A DNA stretch of 64,000 nt from Marinobacter lutaoensis (GTDB lineage Bacteria > Pseudomonadota > Gammaproteobacteria > Pseudomonadales > Oleiphilaceae), in NCBI RefSeq assembly GCF_001981305.1, contig NZ_MSCW01000006.1:124001-188000 (forward strand), written 5' to 3'. The notes below the pieces were generated by a model that was not told the DNA's origin, searched no databases, and saw only the letters and a program-made list of their open reading frames with translations. Position 1 is the stretch's first letter. Each line of letters opens with the position of its first letter. Of the stretch, positions 10,450-18,725 are shown one piece after another. The position numbers were made by a program, and so were the translations under genes.

Positions 10450-11688
10450 ATGGTTCCTGCCGACCCCGCCACCGACGGCTACGCGGCGGTTTTTTTCATG
10501 GAGGACGGGCGCGTGGCGCGTCAGATGCGCGCCTCGGAGTTCGATGCCTTCCTGGATGGCTACGTGGGCCTGTCCGATTTGGCCGAGACCGATGTTCGGG
10601 CGGTGTGGGTAGAGCTGGGCAGCGATCTGTTGGTGCGCGCCTTGGTATTTTTCCGCATCTGGTTCGACGAGGAAGGGCGGGCCGATACCCACTGGAACAT
10701 TCCGGTGGAGGACTTGGCCCGACGCGGTGCCAAGGGGCCGGACCTGGGGGCCGGCGCCATTCGCTTGGTATGCCGCAGCTTGTGCCCGGATCCGGCTTAC
10801 GCCGACGAACTCTGGGACCCGGACATGACCCCGGGCAACAACCATTTCCAGGCCATCCGCAAGGCCGTTGAAAGCAATACCCTGAAATTCCGCAAGATCG
10901 AGGCCGTGGACGAGGCCCGTATTCCCGTGCTCCACGCGGAGGTGCCCGCCGGCGTCCGTCCGGGCGGTGACCCGGACCGTGCTCGGCTGGCCCAGCTGAT
11001 CCGTGAGCAACGCCTTCGGATCAAAACGCTTCAGAGTGTGCACCGGGACTCCCTGGCCGAACTCCAGCGCCAGCACCGACTGGAGCTGCAGGCGCTGCGC
11101 AACGAACTGGCGGAACTGGAGCAGAAATACGAGCGCCAGAGGGTGAGCAACGAGCAGCTCAAGCAGCGCCTGTCCGAGCGCAACGCCCAGTACCTGTCGA
11201 TGCAGGAGCAGATCGGTACCGCCGCCGAGGCGAGACAGCGGGAAGACGCCAACGCCGGTGCGGAGGTGGTGCTGCTGCGCGAGCAGTTGGAGCGTCGCCA
11301 GCGCGAACTGGAAGCCCGGGATGAGAAGATCGTGGCGCTGGAGCAGGACATCCGCGAGTTGAAAGAACGGCAGCCCCCGGAAAACTCCCTGATGGAACAG
11401 CTGCGCCAGCAGTCGGTGTTCCTGGTGGCCTATCACCCTGGGGTCGGCCACATTACCCTGCCATACGACGACATCGAGACCTATTTCCGCAATCCGGCCG
11501 CCTATGCCGCCGAGCGTTGCGGCCTGAACGAGCCCGCCTATCTGGACTGGCTGGACCATTACGAGAATCCCGTGTGCCGCCACCAGGAAGAGGACGGCCG
11601 CTGCTGTGGCGAGCCGATCCTGCGGGTCAGCCAGCCGGCGGAGTTCCGCCGGGGCATCGATGACCGCTGCGAGCGGCACCGCGACTGA
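10450..11688 (+). CDS. Uncharacterised coiled-coil protein with Cys-rich C-terminus
   Basis: A 412-residue cytoplasmic protein I cannot assign to a named family. Residues 1-160 form a compact domain with several Trp residues. Residues about 175-320 are a long charged coiled coil (repeated ELEQKYERQ- and LEARDEKI-type heptads). The last 90 residues carry a Cys/His cluster (VCRHQEEDGRCCGEP then DRCERHRD) that could bind a metal. It stands just upstream of nadK and seems to be part of a conserved neighbourhood in Pseudomonas relatives. GGAGAG before the ATG supports the start; an internal ATG at 10498 is the alternative. No signal peptide is visible. Confidence 0.75.
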   Translation: MVPADPATDGYAAVFFMEDGRVARQMRASEFDAFLDGYVGLSDLAETDVRAVWVELGSDLLVRALVFFRIWFDEEGRADTHWNIPVEDLARRGAKGPDLGAGAIRLVCRSLCPDPAYADELWDPDMTPGNNHFQAIRKAVESNTLKFRKIEAVDEARIPVLHAEVPAGVRPGGDPDRARLAQLIREQRLRIKTLQSVHRDSLAELQRQHRLELQALRNELAELEQKYERQRVSNEQLKQRLSERNAQYLSMQEQIGTAAEARQREDANAGAEVVLLREQLERRQRELEARDEKIVALEQDIRELKERQPPENSLMEQLRQQSVFLVAYHPGVGHITLPYDDIETYFRNPAAYAAERCGLNEPAYLDWLDHYENPVCRHQEEDGRCCGEPILRVSQPAEFRRGIDDRCERHRD

Positions 11689-11796
11689 GCCGACGCATCT
11701 TTTTTCAGAAACGGACGGAGTTTCGATACACTGTAGCCCAGTGTTAGGCGGGAGAGGCCGGCAGGCCCCGTTGCACCCCGGACAACAGGAAACTTC

Positions 11797-12681
11797 ATGG
11801 ACCATTTCAGGAATATCGGTGTTATTGGCCGCATGGGCAGCGTCAAGGTGGTGGAGACGCTGCGCCAGCTCAAACAGTACCTTCTGTCACAGAATTATCA
11901 GGTCATCCTGGAGGAAGACACCGCGGCCATGATTCCCGGCCACGGCCTACAGGTGGCCAGCAAGAAACTGCTGGGGGAAATCTGCGATCTGGTGATCGTG
12001 GTGGGCGGCGACGGCAGCCTGCTGGGTGCGGCCCGGGAACTGGCCAAGTCGAAGATTCCGCTGCTGGGGGTCAACCGGGGGCGGCTCGGGTTCCTGACCG
12101 ACATTTCGCCGTCCGATCTGGAGGAGCGCCTGGGCAAGGTACTGGAAGGGGAGTACATCGAGGAAACCCGCTTTCTTCTGGACGGTCACGTCGAGCGCAA
12201 CGGCCAGCCGGTTGGCTTCGGCAGTGCCCTGAACGATGTGGTGCTGCACCCGGGCAAATCCACCCGCATGATCGGGTTTGATCTGTTCATTGACGGTCAC
12301 TTTGTCTATAGCCAGCGTTCCGACGGCCTGATCGTCTCCACGCCGACCGGTTCCACCGCTTATTCCCTGTCCGCCGGCGGTCCGATCATGCACCCGAAGC
12401 TGGATGCCATCGTTCTGGTGCCCATGTTCCCGCACACCCTGAGCAGCCGGCCCATCGTGGTGGACGGCAAGAGTGAGATCAAACTGGTGATTGGCGAAAC
12501 CAACGAGACCTATCCGCAGGTCAGTTTCGACGGCCAGATGAACATTGCCTGCGCGCCGGGCGACATCATCCGAATCACCAAGAAACCCTTCAAGATCCGT
12601 CTGATCCACCCCACGGACCATAACTTCTACGCCACCTGCCGGGACAAGCTGGGGTGGGCGAGCGAAATAGCAGCGAGTTGA
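11797..12681 (+). CDS. nadK: NAD kinase
   Basis: A 294-residue enzyme that phosphorylates NAD to NADP, the usual length for the family. Conserved motifs are present: GGDGS at 70-74, NDVVLH with Asn146 and Asp147 for NAD ribose binding, SDGLIVSTPTGSTAYSLSAGGP at about 175-196, and a C-terminal SFDGQ. AGGAAA lies before the ATG at 11797. The metallophosphatase start follows the stop by two bases, so the two are translationally coupled. The 108-base upstream region probably holds the promoter, but no consensus boxes stand out. Confidence 0.96.
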   Translation: MDHFRNIGVIGRMGSVKVVETLRQLKQYLLSQNYQVILEEDTAAMIPGHGLQVASKKLLGEICDLVIVVGGDGSLLGAARELAKSKIPLLGVNRGRLGFLTDISPSDLEERLGKVLEGEYIEETRFLLDGHVERNGQPVGFGSALNDVVLHPGKSTRMIGFDLFIDGHFVYSQRSDGLIVSTPTGSTAYSLSAGGPIMHPKLDAIVLVPMFPHTLSSRPIVVDGKSEIKLVIGETNETYPQVSFDGQMNIACAPGDIIRITKKPFKIRLIHPTDHNFYATCRDKLGWASEIAAS

Positions 12682-12683
12682 CC

Positions 12684-13697
12684 ATGGCCGGCAAGACCAC
12701 CACCGCGAATCGCGGATTTGACATCATCGGCGACATTCATGGCTGCGCCCTGACTTTGGAGAAACTCCTGGACCTGCTGGGTTACCGTAAGGTCAACGGT
12801 GTCTACCGCCACCCCCGGCGCCAAGCGGTGTTCCTGGGTGACATCATCGACCGCGGCCCCCGCATCCGCGAGGCCCTGCATCTGGTGCGGGACATGGTGG
12901 AGCATGGCGCCGCCCGCATCGTCATGGGCAACCACGAATACAACGCCCTGGGTTACTGCACCCGGGCCCGTCCTGGCAGCGGCAAGACCTGGCTGCGTGA
13001 ACACAACGCCCGGCACGACCGGCTGATCCGGGAAACCCTGGAACAGTTCGACCATTACCCCCGCGAGTGGAACGAATTCCTGGAATGGTTCTACACCATT
13101 CCCCTGTTCATCGAGGACGAGGATTTTCGAGTGGTGCATGCGTGCTGGGATGGCGACCTGATTGAGAAGTTCAAGCAGGTGCAGGGGGGAGCCTGCATTG
13201 ACGAGGATTTCCTGCACGCGTCTGCGGCCCTCGAATCCTTTGCCGGTCAGGTCATGGATACCCTGCTGCGGGGCACGGACCTGCGGTTGCCGGAGGGCGT
13301 GACCATCACCGGCCGGGACGGTTACGTGCGCGAGTTTTTCCGCACCAAGTTCTGGGCCGACAACCCGCGAACCTACGCGGACGTGGTGTTTCAGCCCGAC
13401 CCTCTGCCGCCGGAGGTGGCCAGCCGAGAGCTGACCGAGGCGGAGCGGCGCCAGCTGATCACCTATCCGAAGGACGCCCCGCCGGTGTTCGTGGGGCACT
13501 ACTGGATGGAAGGCCTGCCGGCCCCGCTGAAGCCGAACGTGGCGTGCCTGGACTTCAGCGCCGTCAAGTACGGCAAACTGGTGGCCTACCGGTTCGATGG
13601 TGAGCGGGTCCTGTCACCGGACAAGTTCGTCTGGGTCAAGGTCGAGCGGCCGGAAGAAGTCGAGTATCCCACCAGTGAGGACAGCGTGGCCCGGTGA
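12684..13697 (+). CDS. Metallophosphatase (calcineurin-like, PrpE/ApaH-type)
   Basis: A 337-residue phosphoesterase with the family metal-binding blocks in order: DIIGDIHGC near residue 15, FLGDIIDRGP near 50, MGNHEYN near 80, a His in VVHACW, and GHYWM near the end. This pattern fits bacterial Ser/Thr-phosphatase or diadenosine-tetraphosphatase-like enzymes; the substrate is not known. The start was placed at the ATG at 12684, directly after nadK; an in-frame GTG at 12654 lies inside nadK and is unlikely. The same gene follows nadK in Pseudomonas as I recall. Confidence 0.88.
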   Translation: MAGKTTTANRGFDIIGDIHGCALTLEKLLDLLGYRKVNGVYRHPRRQAVFLGDIIDRGPRIREALHLVRDMVEHGAARIVMGNHEYNALGYCTRARPGSGKTWLREHNARHDRLIRETLEQFDHYPREWNEFLEWFYTIPLFIEDEDFRVVHACWDGDLIEKFKQVQGGACIDEDFLHASAALESFAGQVMDTLLRGTDLRLPEGVTITGRDGYVREFFRTKFWADNPRTYADVVFQPDPLPPEVASRELTEAERRQLITYPKDAPPVFVGHYWMEGLPAPLKPNVACLDFSAVKYGKLVAYRFDGERVLSPDKFVWVKVERPEEVEYPTSEDSVAR

Positions 13698-13745
13698 GCC
13701 CGGCCCGGTTGTCGGTCCGCAACGCAACGTATCAAGAGGTGGCCC

Positions 13746-14603
13746 TTGTATCGGGTAAAACAGTTGGATACCTCGGTTGACCTGTCCGAGTTCAGCCGCT
13801 GGCTGCGGGACCGGGGTGTGCCGCACCGGATCACCGAGGAAGGCGGCAGTCAGGTGCTGTGGCTGGAGTCTCCGGAGCTGGCCGAGCCGGTGTTGTCGGC
13901 TCTGGACCGGTTCCTGTCGGAGCCGGAACTTCGGGCCCAGCTGACCCGGCAGAACCAGTCGCCGGCGTTCGTGGCTGGGCGCTGGCAGCCTTCGCCCCGG
14001 CACGCTCCCCTGGTGGTGGGGATCATCGCGGTGGCGTTCCTGATGGTGTGGCTGACTGGCATGGGCAACGGCCCGCTGACCACCGCGCTGATGCTGGTCG
14101 ACCCCCGCTACCACGATTGGGGAACCCTGGCGCAGCGGCTGCAAGCCCTGACGGATACCCTCGCCTCGGGGCAGGTTTGGCGCCTGCTGAGCCCGGATTT
14201 CCTGCATTTCAGTTGGCCCCACATCATCTTCAATTCGGTGATGATCTGGTTTTTGGGCAGTCAGGTAGAATGGTTCGATGGCCGCCGCCGGCTGCTGCTG
14301 CTGTTCGTGGTGGCCAGCCTGCTGTCCAATGGCCTGCAATATCTGGTATCGGGCCCCCTGTTCGGCGGCCTGTCCGGGGTCGTGTATGGCATCCTGGGAT
14401 ACTGCTGGCTCAGCCATCGGCGGTACCCAAGGTTCCAGATCCCTCCGGCGCTGGTCACCTTCGCCGTGGCCTGGATGGTGTTTGGCTATACCCCGTTGCC
14501 GGAGTTTCTTGGGCTGGGCCGGATGGCCAACGAGGCTCATCTGGGCGGCTTCCTGGCCGGGCTGCTATGTGCGCTTCTGCCACCGGCGGCACGTCGGGCA
14601 TAA
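13746..14603 (+). CDS. Rhomboid-family intramembrane serine protease
   Basis: A 285-residue GlpG-like protease. A soluble N-terminal domain of about 85 residues precedes six hydrophobic segments. The catalytic Ser210 is in GLSGVVYG and His265 in ANEAHLGGF; the oxyanion-side residues His154 and Asn163 are also present (HFSWPHIIFN). It cuts membrane proteins within or near the lipid bilayer of the inner membrane. The start is TTG at 13746 behind AAGAGGTG. The stop codon is the first part of the downstream terminator. Confidence 0.88.
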   Translation: MYRVKQLDTSVDLSEFSRWLRDRGVPHRITEEGGSQVLWLESPELAEPVLSALDRFLSEPELRAQLTRQNQSPAFVAGRWQPSPRHAPLVVGIIAVAFLMVWLTGMGNGPLTTALMLVDPRYHDWGTLAQRLQALTDTLASGQVWRLLSPDFLHFSWPHIIFNSVMIWFLGSQVEWFDGRRRLLLLFVVASLLSNGLQYLVSGPLFGGLSGVVYGILGYCWLSHRRYPRFQIPPALVTFAVAWMVFGYTPLPEFLGLGRMANEAHLGGFLAGLLCALLPPAARRA

Positions 14604-14632
14604 AAAAGCCCCACCGAAGGGTGGGGCGTAAA
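14602..14632 (+). terminator. Terminator after the rhomboid gene
   Basis: GCCCCACC (14608-14615) pairs perfectly with GGTGGGGC (14620-14627), loop GAAG, with a run of As before it. The downstream tail is poor in T (GTAAAA), so it may work better for leftward transcripts or as a 3' end stabiliser. Confidence 0.6.
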
Positions 14633-14658
14633 AGAGCTATAAGCTCCTGATGAGAGAG

Positions 14659-14687
14659 ACCAAATGATACGACCGCTGTCATTTGGT
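14659..14687. promoter_or_regulatory. Perfect 9-base inverted repeat upstream of DUF1315
   Basis: ACCAAATGA (14659-14667) and TCATTTGGT (14679-14687) form a perfect inverted repeat with an 11-base spacer. No T tract follows, so it is not a terminator. It sits between the previous terminator and a Fur box and could be an operator or a leader hairpin. Confidence 0.5.
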
Positions 14688-14689
14688 GA

Positions 14690-14708
14690 GTTAATGATAA
14701 TTATTATC
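14690..14708. promoter_or_regulatory. Fur box upstream of DUF1315-DUF2797
   Basis: The 19 bases match the classical Fur consensus GATAATGATAATCATTATC at 17 positions; the core GATAAT-T-ATTATC (14696-14708) is a perfect palindrome. It is 60 bases before the DUF1315 start codon, a usual distance for repression. Iron control of this operon is inference from the site alone. Confidence 0.68.
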
Positions 14709-14767
14709 GTTTGCGTCTGTCAAACGGTTCTTGCATTTTTTTATGACAATTTGTTCAGGAGAGCGGG

Positions 14768-15058
14768 ATGACTTATGAAGAGCTGATCAAGCACCTGGAC
14801 CCGACGGTGTACCAGAACCTGCGTCGGGCCATCGAACTGGGCAAATGGCCGGATGGCCGCACGATGACCGCGGAGCAGAAGGCCATCAGCCTGGAAGCGG
14901 TGATCTACTACGAAAACCTGCACAACATTCCCGAGCAGGAGCGGGTAGGCTACCTGGATCGTGGCGAAAAGGCGGGGACTGCCTGTGATCCGTCCGTCAA
15001 GGCCGCCGGCGGTATGCCCGACATCGACCCGGATCTGTTCGTCGAGGTCAAATCTTGA
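14768..15058 (+). CDS. DUF1315 family protein (YeaC-like)
   Basis: A 96-residue soluble protein of the YeaC/DUF1315 family, recognised by the opening MTYEELIKHLDPTVYQNLRR and the segment WPDGRTMTAEQKAISLEAVIYYE. The function of the family is unknown. GGAGAG stands before the ATG. The TTG start of the DUF2797 gene overlaps its stop (TTGA), so both are made together. The upstream region has a near-perfect Fur box, so expression probably rises in low iron. Confidence 0.85.
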   Translation: MTYEELIKHLDPTVYQNLRRAIELGKWPDGRTMTAEQKAISLEAVIYYENLHNIPEQERVGYLDRGEKAGTACDPSVKAAGGMPDIDPDLFVEVKS

Positions 15059-15894
15059 TCGATACCGTCGACGTGACCGGGCGTCTGCGGAAAATGCCGG
15101 TGCAGGCGACGGAGCCGGTCGAGTACCACCTTGCCATTGGCGATACCCGGGTGCCTCTCAACGGTCTGCTGGGGCAGCAGGTACGAATCGAGTTTGGTGG
15201 CGTCATCCGCTGTATTCATTGCGACCGCACCACCCGGAAAAGCTTCAACCAAGGCTATTGCTATCCCTGTTTCCGTCGGCTGGCGGCCTGCGACAGCTGC
15301 ATCGTCAGCCCGGAAAAATGTCACTTTCACCTGGGAACCTGCCGGGAGCCGGCGTGGGGCGAGGCCCATTGCATGGTGGAGCATGTCGTCTACCTGGCCA
15401 ACTCCTCGGGGCTGAAGGTGGGGATCACCCGAGCCTCCCAAGTGCCGACGCGCTGGATTGACCAGGGCGCGATCGAAGCAATTCCCATGCTGCGTGTGGC
15501 CAGCCGCTACCTGGCGGGGCTGGTGGAAGTCGCCTGCAAGTCACACGTGGCCGACCGCACCAACTGGCGCGCCATGCTCAAGGGAGCGGTTCCGGAGCTG
15601 GATTTGCCGACCGAGCGAACGCGGCTGCTGTCGCTGATCGCCGATGACCTGGACGCACTGCGCCGGAGTCATGGCGAGGACGCCATCCGTCCGGTGTCGG
15701 AGGACGGGCGGGCTCTGCGCTATCCCGTGCAGGTCTGGCCAGACAGGATCAAAACCCATAATCTGGACAAAACCCTGGAAGTGGAAGGTGTCCTGGAAGG
15801 CATCAAGGGTCAGTACCTGATTCTGGACACCGGCGTGCTCAATGTCCGCAAGTTTACCGGCTATGAAGTCCGTTTCCGCGCCGGGCCCCGTTGA
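15055..15894 (+). CDS. DUF2797 family protein with Cys cluster
   Basis: A 279-residue protein of the DUF2797 family. An N-terminal region is followed by a Cys-rich zinc-ribbon-like block (about 52-100) with CIHC, CYPC, CDSC and further Cys and His residues. A central segment VVYLANSSGLKVGITR resembles the beta-strand core of GIY-YIG-like folds. Function is unknown; metal binding is likely from the Cys spacing. The start is TTG overlapping the stop of DUF1315. The gene for aminopeptidase N begins 22 bases after its stop. Confidence 0.83.
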   Translation: MIDTVDVTGRLRKMPVQATEPVEYHLAIGDTRVPLNGLLGQQVRIEFGGVIRCIHCDRTTRKSFNQGYCYPCFRRLAACDSCIVSPEKCHFHLGTCREPAWGEAHCMVEHVVYLANSSGLKVGITRASQVPTRWIDQGAIEAIPMLRVASRYLAGLVEVACKSHVADRTNWRAMLKGAVPELDLPTERTRLLSLIADDLDALRRSHGEDAIRPVSEDGRALRYPVQVWPDRIKTHNLDKTLEVEGVLEGIKGQYLILDTGVLNVRKFTGYEVRFRAGPR

Positions 15895-15916
15895 AACGAA
15901 TGCCGTGGAGAATGCC

Positions 15917-18559
15917 ATGCGAAGCAACCAGCCACAAACCATCTATCTGAGCGATTACAAGGTGCCCGCCTACCTGGTGGACCACGTGGATCTGCGGTTC
16001 GAACTGTTCGAGCACGGCGCACGGGTACACAGCATCCTGACCGTGCGCCGCAACCCCCAGTCCGACGACGTCGGCGCGCCGCTGGTGCTGGACGGCGACC
16101 GTCTGGTGCTGGAGTCGCTGGCCCTGAACGGAACCCCCCTGGACGGGGACCAGTACGAGGACCGGGGCGACCAGCTGGTCGTCGCCGATGTGCCGGAGCA
16201 GTTCCAGCTGTCCGTGGTGACCTGGATCGAGCCCCAGAACAACACCCGCCTGGAGGGACTGTACAAATCGTCGGGCATGTTCTGCACCCAGTGTGAAGCC
16301 GAAGGCTTCCGCTGCATCACCTTCTTCCCAGATCGTCCGGACGTGATGGCCCGTTTCCGGACCCGTATCGAGGCGGACCGGAGCGCCTATCCGGTGCTGC
16401 TGTCCAACGGCAACGACATCGACCGGGGTGACCTGCCGGACGGGCGTCACTTTGTCACCTGGGAAGACCCGTTCCCGAAACCCTGTTACCTGTTTGCCCT
16501 GGTGGCCGGGGACCTGGTGGAAAAACGGGACAGCTTCCGTACCCGCTCCGGGCGCGACATTGATCTGCGCATGTACGTTGAGCCCAGGAACGCCGACAAG
16601 TGCGCGCATGCCCTGGACTCCCTCAAGCGGGCCATGCGCTGGGATGAGGAAGTTTACGGTCGCGAGTACGATCTGGACATCTTCATGATCGTGGCCGTGG
16701 ATGACTTCAACATGGGGGCCATGGAGAACAAGGGGCTCAACATCTTCAACTCGTCCTGCGTGCTGGCCAGCCAGGATACCGCCACCGATGCCGCCTACCA
16801 GCGCATCGAAGCGATCGTCGCGCACGAGTACTTCCATAACTGGTCCGGCAACCGGGTCACCTGCCGTGACTGGTTCCAGCTGAGCCTGAAGGAAGGCTTT
16901 ACCGTGTTCCGGGACTCCCAGTTCTCCGCCGACATGGGCTCGGCGACCGTGAAGCGGATTGAGGATGTAACCCTGCTGCGGACCGCCCAGTTCGCCGAAG
17001 ATGCGGGCCCCATGGCGCACCCGGTGCGGCCGTCGTCCTACATTGAAATATCCAACTTCTACACGCTGACCATCTATGAGAAAGGCGCGGAAGTGGTGCG
17101 TATGCTCCACAACCTGCTGGGGCCGGAGCTGTTCCGCAAGGGCAGTGACCTTTACTTCGAGCGCCATGACGGCCAGGCGGTGACCACGGATGACTTTGTC
17201 CGGGCGATGGAGGACGCGTCCGGCCGTGACCTGTCCCAGTTCCGGCTGTGGTACGAGCAGGCGGGGACCCCGGTTCTGACCGTCCGTGACGAGTTCGACG
17301 CCGATCGCGGGGTGTACCGCCTCACCGTTGAGCAGACCCTTCCGGACACCCCGGGCCAGACCGACAAGAAGCCCCATCACATTCCATTTGCCCTGGGGCT
17401 GCTGGATCGCCGGGGCCAGCCTCTGCCACTGCGCCTGGCCGACGACGACACAGAGGCCCCCACCGAGCGGATGCTGGAGTTGACCGAGCGTGCCCATACG
17501 TTCGAGTTTCATGGTCTGGCAGAGTGTCCGGTGCCGTCCCTGCTGCGCAACTTCTCCGCTCCGGTACGCCTGAACTATCCCTGGACCCGGGAACAGCTGC
17601 TGTTCCTCATGAGCCACGATCCGGACGGATTCAACCGCTGGGATGCCGGCCAACGGCTCGCGGTGGACGTGATCCAGTCCCTGGTGGGCGCCCCGCGCGA
17701 CACGCAGGTCGAGCCGCGGCTGGTGACCGCTTACCGACACCTGATCTGCGATGCGTCCCTGGATCAGGCACTGGTGGCCAAGATGCTGCAGCTGCCCTCT
17801 GAGGCCTACCTGATCGAGCTGGCGGACGAGGCCGACGTACCGGCCATCCATCAGGCCCGGGAGCGCGTGCTCAAGCACTTGGCCATTTCCCTGCGCGATG
17901 AACTGGTGGCCTGCTATCGCCGCAACGCCCAGGACAGCGCCTACGACCTCAGCCCGCTGGCCATCGCCCGGCGCAGCCTGCGCAACACCGCACTGGCCTG
18001 GCTGCTGGCCATCAACGACGAGGAAGGTCGGGCGCTGGCGGTGCGCCAGTTCCGGGATGCCGACAATATGACCGACCGGATCGGTGCCCTGCGGGCCCTG
18101 GTCAACTCCGACTACGAGGACGATCGCAACCAGGCGCTGGCCAGCTTCTACCAACGCTACCAGGACGACCCCCAGGTAGTGGAGCAGTGGTTCTCGGTCC
18201 AGGCGGCCAGCGACCGGGCCGGCCAGCTGCCGCAGATCCGGGCGCTGCTGACACACCCGGCGTTCGACTGGAAGAACCCGAACAAGGTGCGGGCGGTGGT
18301 GGGTGCTTTCGCCGGCCAAAACCTGGCCGCCTTCCACCAAGTCGACGGCTCCGGCTACGACTTCCTGGCCGAGCAGGTGTGCCGTCTGGACGACAGCAAC
18401 CCGCAGATTGCCGCGCGCCTGGTCACGCCGCTGACCCGCTGGCGCAAGTTCGCCCCGGCCTATCGGGAACGGATGCGGGCAGCGCTGGAGCGCATCCGGG
18501 ACAAGCCGAGTTTGTCCCGCGATGTCTACGAAGTGGTGCACAAGAGCCTGGCGGGCTGA
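15917..18559 (+). CDS. pepN: Aminopeptidase N
   Basis: An 880-residue M1 zinc metallopeptidase, the same size class as the 870-residue Escherichia coli enzyme. The exopeptidase motif GAMEN is at 267-271, the zinc site HEYFH at 303-307 with the third ligand Glu326. The C-terminal half is the usual long helical domain. It removes N-terminal residues from peptides in the cytoplasm. The start was set at the ATG at 15917 behind GTGGAG; the open frame further upstream overlaps DUF2797 and does not look like PepN. Confidence 0.96.
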   Translation: MRSNQPQTIYLSDYKVPAYLVDHVDLRFELFEHGARVHSILTVRRNPQSDDVGAPLVLDGDRLVLESLALNGTPLDGDQYEDRGDQLVVADVPEQFQLSVVTWIEPQNNTRLEGLYKSSGMFCTQCEAEGFRCITFFPDRPDVMARFRTRIEADRSAYPVLLSNGNDIDRGDLPDGRHFVTWEDPFPKPCYLFALVAGDLVEKRDSFRTRSGRDIDLRMYVEPRNADKCAHALDSLKRAMRWDEEVYGREYDLDIFMIVAVDDFNMGAMENKGLNIFNSSCVLASQDTATDAAYQRIEAIVAHEYFHNWSGNRVTCRDWFQLSLKEGFTVFRDSQFSADMGSATVKRIEDVTLLRTAQFAEDAGPMAHPVRPSSYIEISNFYTLTIYEKGAEVVRMLHNLLGPELFRKGSDLYFERHDGQAVTTDDFVRAMEDASGRDLSQFRLWYEQAGTPVLTVRDEFDADRGVYRLTVEQTLPDTPGQTDKKPHHIPFALGLLDRRGQPLPLRLADDDTEAPTERMLELTERAHTFEFHGLAECPVPSLLRNFSAPVRLNYPWTREQLLFLMSHDPDGFNRWDAGQRLAVDVIQSLVGAPRDTQVEPRLVTAYRHLICDASLDQALVAKMLQLPSEAYLIELADEADVPAIHQARERVLKHLAISLRDELVACYRRNAQDSAYDLSPLAIARRSLRNTALAWLLAINDEEGRALAVRQFRDADNMTDRIGALRALVNSDYEDDRNQALASFYQRYQDDPQVVEQWFSVQAASDRAGQLPQIRALLTHPAFDWKNPNKVRAVVGAFAGQNLAAFHQVDGSGYDFLAEQVCRLDDSNPQIAARLVTPLTRWRKFAPAYRERMRAALERIRDKPSLSRDVYEVVHKSLAG

Positions 18560-18680
18560 GCCGGCGCTGGCCACGGCGGCTGCCGACGCCGTGGCCGGAT
18601 ACAAAATCGCACTTTCGGTCGATAGACATCAGTGCCCGATCGGCTAATCTGTTGGACAGTCTGTCGTTTTTGAAGACCAC

Positions 18681-18688
18681 AATAATAA
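18681..18688 (+). promoter_or_regulatory. AATAATAA motif in the DUF1329 leader
   Basis: AATAATAA, 38 bases before the DUF1329 start codon, fits the AANAANAA pattern bound by Hfq-Crc on catabolite-repressed mRNAs in pseudomonads. Its position away from the ribosome site weakens the call. Confidence 0.25.
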
Positions 18689-18725
18689 GCCCCACAAGAG
18701 GCTTCCAGACGGATTAAGGTAACCC

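Noticed and set aside
12654..12683. GTG-initiated extension of the metallophosphatase into nadK.
   Set aside because: It overlaps nadK, is not family-like, and an ATG stands two bases after the nadK stop.
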